NCBI RefSeq assembly: GCF_000227135.1
Contig: NC_018263.1
Span: 673,601-737,600 of the forward strand
Direction of reading: 5' to 3'
DNA: 64,000 nucleotides
Source of the DNA: Leishmania donovani
Lineage: Eukaryota > Euglenozoa > Kinetoplastea > Trypanosomatida > Trypanosomatidae
In this document: one piece after another, positions 49,450-59,650 of the stretch
Position numbering within the stretch: position 1 is the stretch's first letter
Layout: each line of letters begins with the position of its first letter
Translations under genes and position numbers: made by a program
The notes under the pieces: model-generated
The model's database searches: none
What the model saw: only the letters and a program-made list of their open reading frames with translations
Told to the model about the DNA's origin: nothing

Positions 49450-52266
49450 TCAAAGCTGATAAACCCCGTTGAAAAACTGTCCGTCAAACACGGTGCTGTC
49501 TGGGTACGTCAACACACCCGCTCCGTGCGGCACACCGGCGACGTTCACGTGACCGTGGTAAGCGCTCCCGTCGGCGAAGTGGACATCGCCGATGCAGCCG
49601 TCAACGATGGACCCGTTTCGCCACTCACACTCCACCGTCTCGCCAGATGCGGTGGTGAGGCGGCCGCGACCCTGCTGTTTGTTCGCGTGCCACGTGCCCT
49701 CGTACACGCTGCCGTCGCGGAAAACCTGCGTGCCCGTACCCTCACGCGCCCCACCTTGCCACCCTCCCACGTACCGCGACACAGCCGCCACGCCGCGGCG
49801 CGGGCCATCCGCTAACGGGTCTGCATCAATGTACTCTACTGTGGCAGTGGCATCAGGGACACCGCGGTGCCACACGCCGCGCAGCACATCCCCGTTTGCA
49901 AGTCGCAGTGACCCGTGCCCTTGCTGAAGTCCGTCCAACCAGCTGCCGGTGTACTTCTCCGCTAAGGCGGTGTTCGTCGCCGTCCCAATGCTCGTCAAGC
50001 GGTCGTGCATAAAAATGCCCTCGTAGGTGATGCCCTGCGTGGCACTGTAGTAGGTACCAGCGCCGCAGCGACGATTCGCCCTCCAGCTGCCCTCGTAGAA
50101 GGACCCAGTGCGCGTGTTGCGCTGCACGCCGCTGCCGTCGCGGTAGCCGAGCGCGAATTCGCCTTCGTAGATGCCGTCGTCGTCTGTCAGCCGGCCCTGC
50201 CCACTGCGCAAGTCGTCGAGCCACTCTCCTTCGTACCGCTCCACACTTGGCCTCTCGGCGGGCTCGCCCGACTTGCACGCCAGCGGGGGCCTCTGCACAG
50301 TTTGCACGCCGTACCCGCTGCGCTTGTCCTGGTGCCACGCGCCTGTGTAGACGGAGGCGCCGTCTGCCGAGACTGTGGTGCCGACTCCCTCGCGGACGTG
50401 CAGTACCGCATCCAAGGAACCAACGTGCCGGTCTCCGTTCGGGAACACATAGGTGCCTTCGACAAGCTCGCCCGCACGCCAGACGCCATCCAGCACGACA
50501 CCATTTGGGTAAACCTCCTGACCAGCACCGACGCGGATGTCGTGTTGCCACTCGTGCGTGTGCTTGCACCCCTGCGTGTCCGTCCACGTGCCCTGCCCTT
50601 GGCGGCACGCCTCCTCCGGATCCCACAAGCCATCGTATGTGCTCCCGTCTTTATACACGACGCGCACGCATGGCTGCAGTTCGTCGCCGATCCACATCCC
50701 ATGCACCGTCATGCCGTTCGGGTACGTGAGAGCACCCGAGCCGTGGCGTCGACCGTCTCGCCACTCTCCCTTATACAAGAGGCCTTCAGGTGTGAGGCGT
50801 GCCTCGCCATGGCCGTGCGGGACGTGCCGCTCCCACTGCCCACGGTACCACCTCCCGTCTTGCCGGCGAAGAAAACCGTGCCCTTCGCGGCGTCCATCCA
50901 CCCACTCCCCGACGTAGGAGCGGTCGAGCCACTGGTAGGCACCCTTTCCCTCCTTCTTGTTCGCCACCCACTCGCCTGCGTACACCTCCACGCCAGGCTG
51001 CACCGGCAGCACCTTCCAGTCATCCGCCTCATCACTCATGATCTCACCCACGAGGAAAGAGCCGATGAAGCCGCCAAGAGCTGCCATCCCCTCGGCCGCG
51101 GTGGAGCAAGGCGCGACCGGCAGCGTTGGCGGCAGTGTCACGGTCCCTGCGAGCGAGAAGTCGCCCGTAGGGCTAGGAGTTGCTGCACCTTTGACTGGCA
51201 CAGCCGCGTGGTCTGACTTCGAACCAGTCGCGGCGATGCCGCCCCTCGCACGAGAGGTGGAATGAAAGCAGAAGCCAAAGCCCAGACGCGCCAGCTCTTC
51301 CGGGGTGAGGGTGTCGGGAATGCTCCACGCAGACCACGGCAAGTTGTGCCGCTCACTGAAGGCACGAAGCAGCATCAGAGGCTGTGCTACATCCACACCA
51401 CTCACTGTGACCGCTTGCTGCGAAGTGGAGGTGCAGATGGCGTCACAGTCCCTGCCGTCGGTGTGGCCGGCGATGCTATGTTCGACGTCCGTCACGTCGT
51501 TCTTGGTTAGCATCGTCTGCGACAACACCTCTTCGGGTGCGGCGTAGTACTGAAAGCCCAATCCGTCCCGCTGGTCGCCGCGCCAGTCGCCCACGTATAG
51601 GGAAGTGAACGGCGCACCAGCCGAGATTGCAGCGCAGCCCGACAGCCGCGCTGCCGAGGCAGCCAGCATCGCATGCAACGTCGGCACCGCAGGCAGAGCG
51701 ACTGCATTAGCCTCCGAGCACTTGCCAGAGGCTAAAGTGCCGGGAGACGGAAGTGTTTTGACTGCGGTCACGTGATCCGCCGCTGCAGCGCCGGTAGCGG
51801 CCCGCATCTCCTCGTTGGTTCGCAGCCACATCGCGAAGAACTCTGACTGCACCCTCACCTGTAGTTGGAAGTTCGACTGCCCGCTCGGTTCGAGGTAGTG
51901 GACAGCGATGTGAAGCGTGTCGACACAGTAGGCAGGATCGGCAGGGTGCAATACGATCTGCTTAACTGGCTCCGGAGAGATGAGGCGCCACGCCGCGTTG
52001 TTCGCGTCCGGCTTGGGGTAGAAACAACTCAAAAAGAGCGCACACCGGCTAGCCGTATTGCCCTCCTTCATGCGGATGACGACGAGAGCTGGCTGGGTGA
52101 GCGCAACGGTGAAGTACGAGACAGAGTGCTGCGCGCCGACCTTGCCATCTACTGGGAAAGGGCTGCTCGGGTCAACCATGGTTGGCTGCAAGTCGAGTGG
52201 GGCAGACATGTTCATGAGGCACGAGCGCGACGACGACGTCGTCGGGCGCGCTGTCGTGGTGGTCAT
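49450..52266 (-). CDS. MORN-repeat protein with N-terminal beta-rich domain
   Basis: A 938-residue protein that starts at the ATG at 52266 (two codons upstream lies an in-frame GTG, not used). Residues about 30-160 look like a beta-sandwich module (HSVSYFTVALTQPALVVIRM, TLHIAVHYLEPSGQSNFQLQVRV) of the kind seen in calpain-III or pre-peptidase-like domains; this is a tentative fold guess. One isolated MORN unit lies at about 222 (YVGDWRGDQRDGLGFQYY). From about 429 to the end the chain is a continuous MORN array of roughly 18-20 units, for instance YAGEWVANKKEGKGAYQW, YVGEWVDGRREGHGFLRR, YKGEWRDGRRHGSGALTYPN and YEGTWHANKQQGRGRL. MORN arrays bind proteins and lipids, and in trypanosomatids occur in cytoskeletal and flagellar-pocket proteins. 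No catalytic domain is attached. The specific role is unknown. The family call is firm. Confidence 0.9.
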   Translation of the reverse strand: MTTTTARPTTSSSRSCLMNMSAPLDLQPTMVDPSSPFPVDGKVGAQHSVSYFTVALTQPALVVIRMKEGNTASRCALFLSCFYPKPDANNAAWRLISPEPVKQIVLHPADPAYCVDTLHIAVHYLEPSGQSNFQLQVRVQSEFFAMWLRTNEEMRAATGAAAADHVTAVKTLPSPGTLASGKCSEANAVALPAVPTLHAMLAASAARLSGCAAISAGAPFTSLYVGDWRGDQRDGLGFQYYAAPEEVLSQTMLTKNDVTDVEHSIAGHTDGRDCDAICTSTSQQAVTVSGVDVAQPLMLLRAFSERHNLPWSAWSIPDTLTPEELARLGFGFCFHSTSRARGGIAATGSKSDHAAVPVKGAATPSPTGDFSLAGTVTLPPTLPVAPCSTAAEGMAALGGFIGSFLVGEIMSDEADDWKVLPVQPGVEVYAGEWVANKKEGKGAYQWLDRSYVGEWVDGRREGHGFLRRQDGRWYRGQWERHVPHGHGEARLTPEGLLYKGEWRDGRRHGSGALTYPNGMTVHGMWIGDELQPCVRVVYKDGSTYDGLWDPEEACRQGQGTWTDTQGCKHTHEWQHDIRVGAGQEVYPNGVVLDGVWRAGELVEGTYVFPNGDRHVGSLDAVLHVREGVGTTVSADGASVYTGAWHQDKRSGYGVQTVQRPPLACKSGEPAERPSVERYEGEWLDDLRSGQGRLTDDDGIYEGEFALGYRDGSGVQRNTRTGSFYEGSWRANRRCGAGTYYSATQGITYEGIFMHDRLTSIGTATNTALAEKYTGSWLDGLQQGHGSLRLANGDVLRGVWHRGVPDATATVEYIDADPLADGPRRGVAAVSRYVGGWQGGAREGTGTQVFRDGSVYEGTWHANKQQGRGRLTTASGETVECEWRNGSIVDGCIGDVHFADGSAYHGHVNVAGVPHGAGVLTYPDSTVFDGQFFNGVYQL

Positions 52267-54581
52267 TGCCACCAGGAGGTGGCACCAGTGAAGTTGAAGC
52301 TGCTCGACGAATCAGCAAGAACTTGCTAGCGACTTTCCAGGCGCTCGCAGTTGTTGCTCTTCTCCTTTTCTTGCGGATGTTCCAGAAGTGGGTTTCGTTA
52401 ATTGATTGACACTTTTGCGTCGGTGTGGGTGTGCGAGAGTGGGCCATGGAGTGCCCGAACGGGGAAGCAACGAATCGTGCGCGACCCGCGAGCACCAGAG
52501 TGCTCTGCGGTTCTTTCGCTGTGATGCGAGAAAGTGCGTCGGGGTTTTGTGTGTTGTCGACGCGTGCATTGCGGCGCAGCCCAGGCGAGGAGTGCAGAGA
52601 GGTACAGCCCGCGAGACAGTCGCAACGCAACAAAAGAAAAAAGGAGGAGGAGAGTTGGAAAGAAATGATTTGGACTGGAAACAGCGATGCGACATCAGTC
52701 CCGCATTAGCGTTACGGTTGCTCAAGGGGTGTGCTCTCACACATGTGCGGCACCGCAGAAGAGGGAGAAGGGGGAGGGGGGGGGGCGAACATACCAAAAG
52801 TGAAGCCCACCAGAAATTCCTGCGACCCACAACGCTTGCAAGCATCGAAACTGGTCGCGGCAGTGCAACATGCATGGAGGAATCGCGGCAGCAAAATGCG
52901 CGGCTTGTCGCCTCCGTGTTTTGACTTTTTTTTGCCTCCCACATTTTCTGTCGTGGATATCGGCTCTTTACTTCAGCGGACTTTCGGGAAACCGCAGCGC
53001 GTCAGCTTCATCGCCTTCCCCTGCCATAAAGCCCAGACAGGAACACCTAAGAACACATACACGAGCCGATGACTCTTGGCAAAACAATAAAGGAGCTAAC
53101 CGTCAACGTATCCTGGCAACAGAGAGAGAGCGGCATCGCTTCATCACACACAGGCACACAAGCATGTCTTCGCACACTTGCAAAGTCGATCGAGCTCGCA
53201 AGTGCGGTGCGAGGTGTGTGTGCGGCAACCGGCCGTGTGCCTCCGTTTTCCTTCTTTCCCGCAAATCTCTTCTGTATGTCCCGCACACACACACATGTCA
53301 CTCGTCATGCGAAGAGCCGCAAGGCCAGAGGCAAGCGGAAAAATGGTAAGGATTACGATCGTGGCGCACGTCGGCAAAAGTACGAAGAGAGACAAGCCCG
53401 TGCGCAAAACGCGCGCACACACACCTATGAAATACTGCCCATATACACACGCAGAAGCGTACAGCACCGATGATCGCACATTACGACGATTCCACTCGAG
53501 GTCGTATAGCGTTCGTCGCCGACTCAGTTGCAGCAGTGTGTGGAGAGGGGAGGTGCAGCGGCACGCGGGAAAATCATCCAAGCAGCAACGAGGCGAGAAA
53601 GATCTCCTCAAAAGTGAATAATGGTGGGGGAAATTTTCTGAGAGATTCAGGAGACAGATGGCCCTGCCCATCCAAGAGGAAGAGGAGGAGAAGGGCAGAG
53701 GGACTGATGTCCACCAAAACAGAAGAAATGGAGAGCCCGGCACGCACGCGAGAAATCACAGCACGGAACGAAAAGAGAACAACCACAAAAAAGGTGCCAG
53801 TGCAAGGAAGAGGGCACAGATGATAGCGCTTTTCGTCTTTAGAAGAGTGAAAAAGGCGAATTAAACCCAAGAGAGATGGAGGTGGCAAGGCAGCCAAAAG
53901 TAGTAGAATGACATCACGGGAGGGCGGTGAGAGAAAATACGCAGAAGTCAGCAGCAGAAAAAAAAGCGCAGCGAGAAGACGGAACGGGTGTGGAAGAGCA
54001 TCATTGAAAAAGATGACGAAAGCGCACCACAAACTCACATGTAATGACAGCGAGGAGGAGGTAGCACGCATGACGAAGGTCGGGCGACTGTAGAACACCA
54101 GAAACTGGCACGGAGAGGTAAGAGAGGGAAAAGCGGGGGTAGCACCTCACCTACCGATAGACACTGCAAAATCGTAAAGATGGCAGTGGAGGAGGGAGAA
54201 AGAAAGACGCGCGTATGTACTCCAACGAAGAGCAGAGAGGCAAGCAATATGAGGGAAGGGGGAGGAAGTGGTTAGCACATCCACAACTTCGACCCGGTGA
54301 AGCCCCGTCAGGGAACAAAAGTAAGAAAACGAAAGAAAAAAGCCACGAATGCATGCGTGCGAAGGTGCTGCTTACCATTTTCCCTCACCCCTTCCGTCCC
54401 CCGAGGCTTTTAGTTTCCGCCTCCTACGCGGCGTTCGCTTTCACTTTTGTGTTGCTCGATTCAGCGCAAAAAGGGAGAAAAAGCAAGTTCGCGTTCGCCC
54501 ACATGCGCTACTGTAACAGGGCGCGTGCCAAACACACACACGCACACACACACTCAGAGAGAGAAGCAAGCGTAGGCATGA

Positions 54582-54598
54582 ATATATATATATATATA
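54582..54598. repeat. AT dinucleotide run
   Basis: Alternating AT run followed by further imperfect TA-rich sequence to about 54618. It is an unusually AT-rich island in a GC-rich window. Confidence 0.9.
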
Positions 54599-54751
54599 CA
54601 TATACGCATGTATATATTGAGGGAGAAGCAACGACTCACGGCCATCCACCAGCTTGCCAAAAACCGTCAGAAACTCCCCGAAACGCCGACACGTATACAC
54701 GCACAGAGAGAGAGAAGGTCAAAGTGCAACGCCCCGGGGGGGGGGGGTTGG

Positions 54752-54850
54752 NNNNNNNNNNNNNNNNNNNNNNNNNNNNNNNNNNNNNNNNNNNNNNNNN
54801 NNNNNNNNNNNNNNNNNNNNNNNNNNNNNNNNNNNNNNNNNNNNNNNNNN
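54752..54850. other. Assembly gap (99 N)
   Basis: Exactly 99 undetermined bases, flanked on the left by a G12 run and on the right by a (GT)n and G-rich stretch. The length is a placeholder; the true missing size is unknown. Confidence 0.99.
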
Positions 54851-55111
54851 GTGTGTGTGTGTGGTGGGGGGAGGGGGGGGACAAAGATGCAGAGAGCACG
54901 CGGCCTTGCTGAAGTCTGCAGATGTTCATCATTTCTTTGGTTGTTTAGGCGTTGCTGTGTCCAAGTAGGTCGGCAATGGCAGTCTATCATTCGCTTCAGC
55001 AACGTGAATGGTGTCCCCTGAAGCGGTGTGAGTCGCCACGGTCGAGAGGAGACGCACAACAGTCATTTTCAGTTTTTTTTTAGGAGGAAGGGGGCGGGGA
55101 AAGATCGCGAC

Positions 55112-57733
55112 TTACATGCCAGCGCAACCGCCCGCGATGCACTGAGTTGTTTTTTGCTTCTGCTGCCGCCCGATGAGGATGCGGGTCGAAGTGGCAGACC
55201 TTCTCTGGTGCTTGGGGTCCCTTTTGCCTTTCGACTTCGTCTGGCGGCCTTTCTGCGGTCGGCTGGGCTCTGACTGGGATACCTTCGGCTCGCGCGCCGC
55301 CGAACTGGACCGCGGTTGCCGAGGCAGCGCGACGGGCTCTCGCTCTTGCGCCGACTTGTTGCCGGCTGCCTCATTCTTGACTGCTCCTATGCCTGTGTTC
55401 GGAGTCGAATATGGAGACCTTGAAGACACGCACTCGTCCCTCGGAGACAGCTTCGCAGCGAACGGGGCGTTGTTGCGGTTGTTGGTTGTGTGCACTGACG
55501 AAGCCAGCGGCTCCGCAGACGCCGCGCGCACTGCCGAGACCCCAGCACTGCCATTTTCTCTACTCCGTCGCAACATGGGAAACGAGTTGGGGTCGCTATC
55601 GGGCTCGCACTCCAGGGGCAACTTGGTTACAGGTTCAGACTTCCTTGTCGGTCGGTCGCCGCAACAGCCTGTGCCGACGCCATCACCTTCCTTTCCAACG
55701 TCCATCTCTTTCCTCACTCGCAACGTCGGCTGCTGCGAAACGGCAACGATACCATCGCCTGTGACAGCGTCTGCGCGCAGACTCGTAGCGGAGCTGGGGG
55801 CCGTTGATAAGGGCAACGCACCGTCTGGCATCATGGGGCCGGAAATGGTCGAGAACTTGCCACCCACCTTACCAGCCACGCCGTTGGCCTCCCTAGAGTC
55901 CGTGTCAGGCGCTGCTGCCGAGATTGTGTCTGGTAGAGAAAGGCAGCTGTGCGTCTTCCCCTTCATGAGCTCCCCGGCCTTTATCGATGCGCCGGACGCC
56001 GCGGTGCCACCTAGCTCAGATGAGGACACTAGCGCGGCCGTTTTCGGCATCGACTCCTGCAGATGACCCGGGTGCGCTGCATCATCTTTCTTTCCTTCTT
56101 TGCATACCGAGTTGACGTTGGATGAATACGACGGTGCCCTGTCCTCTGTCCTCTTGCCGCGGCGCTCAAGGGCTTGACTACAGACTTCACCTAAGGCCCT
56201 CTGGTCAGTCGCCTTCCCCTCATTGCTTGCACCCATAGTGACTTCGCTGCTGCCGTTACCACAGCAGGAGAAGGCGGACTCACGTGATGGCTCTGTGATG
56301 CTGTTAGCCTGCGGTGGCTGCTGCGCTGCCGAAGGCGAGCTGCCGGCCGTCTGCATCACATAGGAAACGCCTCGACTGTGCCTGAGCGTCGGGGTCTCCG
56401 TTGACTCGCCACAGACGGAGCCACTGACACCGACGTTGTACAAGGCAAGCATGGGCGGTATGAAGGACGCAACAGAGCGCTCGCTAACGTAGGACATATG
56501 CGAGGCGCTCGAGATGGCGTGTGCGTGCAGAGTCGCAGGCGGCACCGTCAACGGCTCGGCAGTGCTCTCAATGGCGGCGCCGGCGCCATCGTCCGCACTC
56601 TTGCTGCTTTCGTGCGGCGGGGCACTTTGCGCAGCAGCGTCTTCGGGCTTAGAGGCAGTCGCGGAGCTGCTGTGTGGAGTATGCGCCGCAGATAGCGCCA
56701 CACTGTCGCCCTCATGTCGCTGAAGCCAAAGGTGCAGTGTGAGAGCAGCGCGCATCGCCATGTCTACTGCTTTGCCATCTGTGTTGGAGAGCTGAAAGAG
56801 CGGCAAGCGCGTCGACGCGCCGGGAGGGATACGCAGCGCTGATGTGGCGTTGCTCGACTTGGTTTTGTCGTTGGCGATGCCGGATTTGACCTGCGGCAGC
56901 ATCGGAGTCGATGACGCTGGCGAAAGGCAGCCGTTGTTGCTGACGGGAGATGCTGGCTGGTGCTGCTGGCAAGCCGTCACCTCGTCTGATGTTGCCTTCT
57001 TCAGGGTTGCTGCGTCTCTGCCCTCGCCGTCCGCGTTGCTGTGGAAGAGTTTGTGTAAGAAGTCGTGGAAAGCGCGAGGAGAGCGTCTCTCCTTTGGCCC
57101 CTGTCGCTGCTGACGTCGTTGTTGCGCTTTCTGTGACCGCACCGAATTCGAGCGGAGCGCCTCCTCGGTGTCGGCGTCGTTCTCGTTGATGAAATAGCCG
57201 GCAGATTGGAGGCACTCCTTCGTTATGCTCTCCGCCTCGTCCGTGCTTGTCGGGTTCGTCGCCTCCGATGAGTCCTTTTCCCTGTAGTGTGTCCCTACAA
57301 CGAAGATGGGTACCTCGCCGAAGTCGCCGGTGGTGGAGGCACACCGCGCCGGCCCCGTCAAGCCGCGTGCCTCCAACACCTCCTCCATCCAGTGGCGCAA
57401 ATTCAGCAGCGTCTTGCGATGGCGCGCCGAGTAGACAAGAATGACGACGTCGCACTTGGCCAGATATGCAGCGCGATGCTCGTGAAAGGATGGGGCGCTG
57501 CTGCAATCTGTGAAGATCAGTCGATACGGCTGCGTACCACAGTAGTCGACGTGGGTGTAAGAATCTAGCAGCGTCGACTCATAACCGGTCGACCGGGAAG
57601 GCTTTTCGTGGTGTAGGTACTGCCGCAGCAACGAGGTCTTGCCGACCTTCGCGTCCCCCAGCACCACGACACGGATCTCTGGCATAAAGGCGCTTTCATC
57701 CGTGCTACACGACATGGAGAAGTCGCCTGCCAT
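55112..57733 (-). CDS. Divergent Ras-like small GTPase domain with very long low-complexity tail
   Basis: An 873-residue protein from the ATG at 57733. Residues about 18-155 form a Ras-superfamily G domain. The P-loop GDAKVGKTS is intact (26-34), a possible switch I lies in STGYESTLLDSY, and beta strands RLIFTD and DVVILVYSA fit the fold. The usual G3 DxxG is replaced by DCSSAP and the G4 NKxD by GTHYREKD, so nucleotide specificity or hydrolysis may be altered. HRKTLLNLRHWMEEVLEARG matches the helix after strand 4 of Rab-like proteins. The remaining roughly 700 residues are Ser/Ala/Thr-rich low complexity, with a short helical insertion AVDMAMRAALTLHLWLQRHEGD near 330-350. The chain ends in a basic stretch and CIAGGCAGM, with Cys870 in a CaaX-like position. 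Normal Ras-like proteins are about 200 residues. The G-domain call is good; the subfamily is not resolved. Confidence 0.85.
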   Translation of the reverse strand: MAGDFSMSCSTDESAFMPEIRVVVLGDAKVGKTSLLRQYLHHEKPSRSTGYESTLLDSYTHVDYCGTQPYRLIFTDCSSAPSFHEHRAAYLAKCDVVILVYSARHRKTLLNLRHWMEEVLEARGLTGPARCASTTGDFGEVPIFVVGTHYREKDSSEATNPTSTDEAESITKECLQSAGYFINENDADTEEALRSNSVRSQKAQQRRQQRQGPKERRSPRAFHDFLHKLFHSNADGEGRDAATLKKATSDEVTACQQHQPASPVSNNGCLSPASSTPMLPQVKSGIANDKTKSSNATSALRIPPGASTRLPLFQLSNTDGKAVDMAMRAALTLHLWLQRHEGDSVALSAAHTPHSSSATASKPEDAAAQSAPPHESSKSADDGAGAAIESTAEPLTVPPATLHAHAISSASHMSYVSERSVASFIPPMLALYNVGVSGSVCGESTETPTLRHSRGVSYVMQTAGSSPSAAQQPPQANSITEPSRESAFSCCGNGSSEVTMGASNEGKATDQRALGEVCSQALERRGKRTEDRAPSYSSNVNSVCKEGKKDDAAHPGHLQESMPKTAALVSSSELGGTAASGASIKAGELMKGKTHSCLSLPDTISAAAPDTDSREANGVAGKVGGKFSTISGPMMPDGALPLSTAPSSATSLRADAVTGDGIVAVSQQPTLRVRKEMDVGKEGDGVGTGCCGDRPTRKSEPVTKLPLECEPDSDPNSFPMLRRSRENGSAGVSAVRAASAEPLASSVHTTNNRNNAPFAAKLSPRDECVSSRSPYSTPNTGIGAVKNEAAGNKSAQEREPVALPRQPRSSSAAREPKVSQSEPSRPQKGRQTKSKGKRDPKHQRRSATSTRILIGRQQKQKTTQCIAGGCAGM

Positions 57734-58046
57734 TCTTTTTTCTTCTCGTTGAGGAAGCCCCTTCAGGTCGCTTTACGGTCTTTCTCAGACTAGCACAACC
57801 GTCTTCTATACGGCTCCTCTCCCGGCGCAGTTGTCGCCCTCCCCTCTTTGGGCCGGTGTGCACGTGGAAACGAGATACGCTCGTGGTTCTATTATCAGTG
57901 ATTACGACTGTTGCACATCTAACGTGAGGAGATGCACGCACGTGTACACCGCACAAAGTCCAGACAGAGAGAGAGAGTTACGAGTGAAAAGCAAACAACG
58001 GCACAGGGGGCAAAAGCAGACACACAAGCAAGTGCACAACAACAAC

Positions 58047-58103
58047 CTAGAGAGGGACAGAGAGAAAGACAGTGCTGTGGTGAGGGGAGGGGAGGGGGAA
58101 GAC
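58047..58103 (-). promoter_or_regulatory. Predicted trans-splice signals for the GTPase gene
   Basis: On the transcribed strand two stacked acceptors follow pyrimidine tracts. CCCCTCCCCTCACCACAG ends near 58075, and TTTCTCTCTGTCCCTCTCTAG ends at 58047. Either gives a leader of about 315-340 bases. Alternative use of the two is possible. Confidence 0.5.
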
Positions 58104-58410
58104 GTTACAAGGTAAAAATGCGAAGTCTACGAAGCAAAGAGCGCATGCGAACAACGGCAAACAGACAAAAGAAGCGAGGGGAGCTGAAGAACGACCCAGA
58201 GGCGCCAAGAGAGAGGGCAGCCAGAAAAGGCAAGGAAAACCGTACCGTTACGTCTGCTGTTAGTAGCCACGATGGTATCTGATGTTGCAGACGTCGCGCC
58301 ACCGAACAATCCACGTTAGCTCAACCGATGTGGGGAAGAGACGGAGATGGCGTTGGAAAAGAAGCCGGAAGATCAAAAAAGCAGGAACGAAACAAGAAAA
58401 AAGAAGAGAA

Positions 58411-58435
58411 GTGTGTGTGTGTGTGTGTGTGTGTG
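58411..58435. repeat. (GT)12 microsatellite
   Basis: Uninterrupted GT run in the GTPase 5' flank, (CA)n on the transcribed strand, upstream of the predicted splice acceptors. Confidence 0.93.
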
Positions 58436-59069
58436 CATGTAGAGGGAGGTGAGGGGAGGGTCAGCACAGTACACCAACGCATAGACTCGATTCACTATTC
58501 TTTGCGATTTGCGCGTTATTTCATTTGGCCTCTTTTCTTTAGTTGAGCACAGAAGCACGAATACGGTCGTGCAGGCAGCGACAGACAGAGGGAGGGAGAT
58601 AGGCAGGGGGAGGGAGGGAGGCGAGAAAGTACGGAACGACGATTATGAAGCGAGCGAGCAAGTCGGCGTCGTCTGTGGTTCGCCGGTTTGTCCCTCCCCC
58701 GTTTGCAGAGAAGCTTTACGGTTACTTTCCCTTGCGATTCCTTTGTCAAAGAAACGCCACAGGTATGAACACATATACACGGAGGCTAGTGATGCAGCAC
58801 GCGAAGACGACGAGCGGCTGTGTTGGTGGAGTGTTCGCCCGTATATGGGGCGTGTATGCAGAAGGGTTGCGTGCAAAAGCGCGTGCGGAGGCAGCGGCTG
58901 CCTGTGTGTGCAAGCGCGCGCTATATAGATATTGTTTTTTTTTTTTTGCCAGGAAGGCAGGGGTCTTTAGAAACCGAACGACTGCCCCCCCGCAACAAAA
59001 AAGGGATGCAAGAAAAGAGCAGAAGAGGACGAAGTAGGGCAAGTTGGAAGGGGAGGCATTTGCAGGTGG

Positions 59070-59650
59070 TCACACAGCCGCACCCATCATGACAGTCGCC
59101 AGGTGGTGCATCCCGTGGGGGGGGGGGGGGAGGGCCCCCCCTCCCTTCGGAGTTAAGAACGGGGGAAGGGGGCNNNNNNNNNNNNNNNNNNNNNNNNNNN
59201 NNNNNNNNNNNNNNNNNNNNNNNNNNNNNNNNNNNNNNNNNNNNNNNNNNNNNNNNNNNNNNNNNNNNNNNNCTGTGGGGGCCCCCGGGGGGGGGGGGGG
59301 GGGCAGGGCCACCCGTCCCTACGCAGTGATGACCGGGTGAGAGAGGCCCGAGTCGCTTTAACACTTTGCCTATCATATGCGCGGTACAGACGTGTGCGCT
59401 GTCGCAGGCCACTCCGACGCCACCCCATCCAGGACATGAACGCCGATATCACTAGCGATTCGCCACACTGACCTCACGACGCTGTAGGTGCTTGGCGGTG
59501 CCACCACCTGAATTGGCTCGGCGCTGGCAGTGAGAGGGGCTGCCTGACTTTCACACCGAGTGGGAGCACTGGAGTCCTGACACCACGCACGCCGATGCGG
59601 CCCCTCTCATGAGGGGGGAAGGCGACGACACTTGTGTGATCAAGTAAAGT
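59070..59650 (-). mobile_element. Candidate SIDER-type degenerate retroposon in a 3' flank
   Basis: Over about 580 bases the base pattern changes from purine-rich spacer to balanced, structured sequence. Transcribed-strand phrases such as GGATGGGGTGGCGTCGGAG, CTGCGACAGCGCACACGTCT and GTGTGACCACCTGCAAATG look, from memory, like those of Leishmania SIDER2 elements. SIDERs are short truncated relatives of ingi/L1Tc retroposons found in 3' UTRs, where they affect mRNA stability. Length and location fit. It would lie in the 3' UTR of the rightmost gene, in sense orientation. It carries no ORF and contains the 99-N gap next to C runs. I could not align it, so the family call is provisional. Confidence 0.5.
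59174..59272. other. Assembly gap (99 N)
   Basis: A second gap of exactly 99 N, flanked on both sides by long G runs (59117-59129 and 59287-59303). It has the same placeholder length as the gap at 54752-54850. Confidence 0.99.

Larger units (their letters stand above)
52267..55111. other. Long intergenic region between the GTPase gene and the MORN gene, with assembly gap
   Basis: About 2.85 kb, no gene supported. A transcribed-strand pyrimidine tract at about 52631-52666 is the probable MORN splice signal. G-rich runs occur at 52761-52785, an (AT)n run at 54582-54598 and a 99-N gap at 54752-54850. A pyrimidine-rich patch on the plus strand lies at 54372-54425. Minus-strand frames such as 53574-54098 are hydrophobic only because of pyrimidine bias. 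Confidence 0.6.

Noticed and set aside
50005..51216. 403-codon plus-strand frame opposite the MORN array
   Set aside because: It mirrors the regular MORN repeats in antisense and has no recognisable domain.
53574..54098. 174-codon hydrophobic minus-strand frame in the long spacer
   Set aside because: Hydrophobicity is again explained by pyrimidine bias; it lacks a plausible fold or sequence conservation clue.
58921..59452. ORFs running across the 99-N gap
   Set aside because: Their continuity depends on undetermined bases and on homopolymer lengths, so they cannot be supported.
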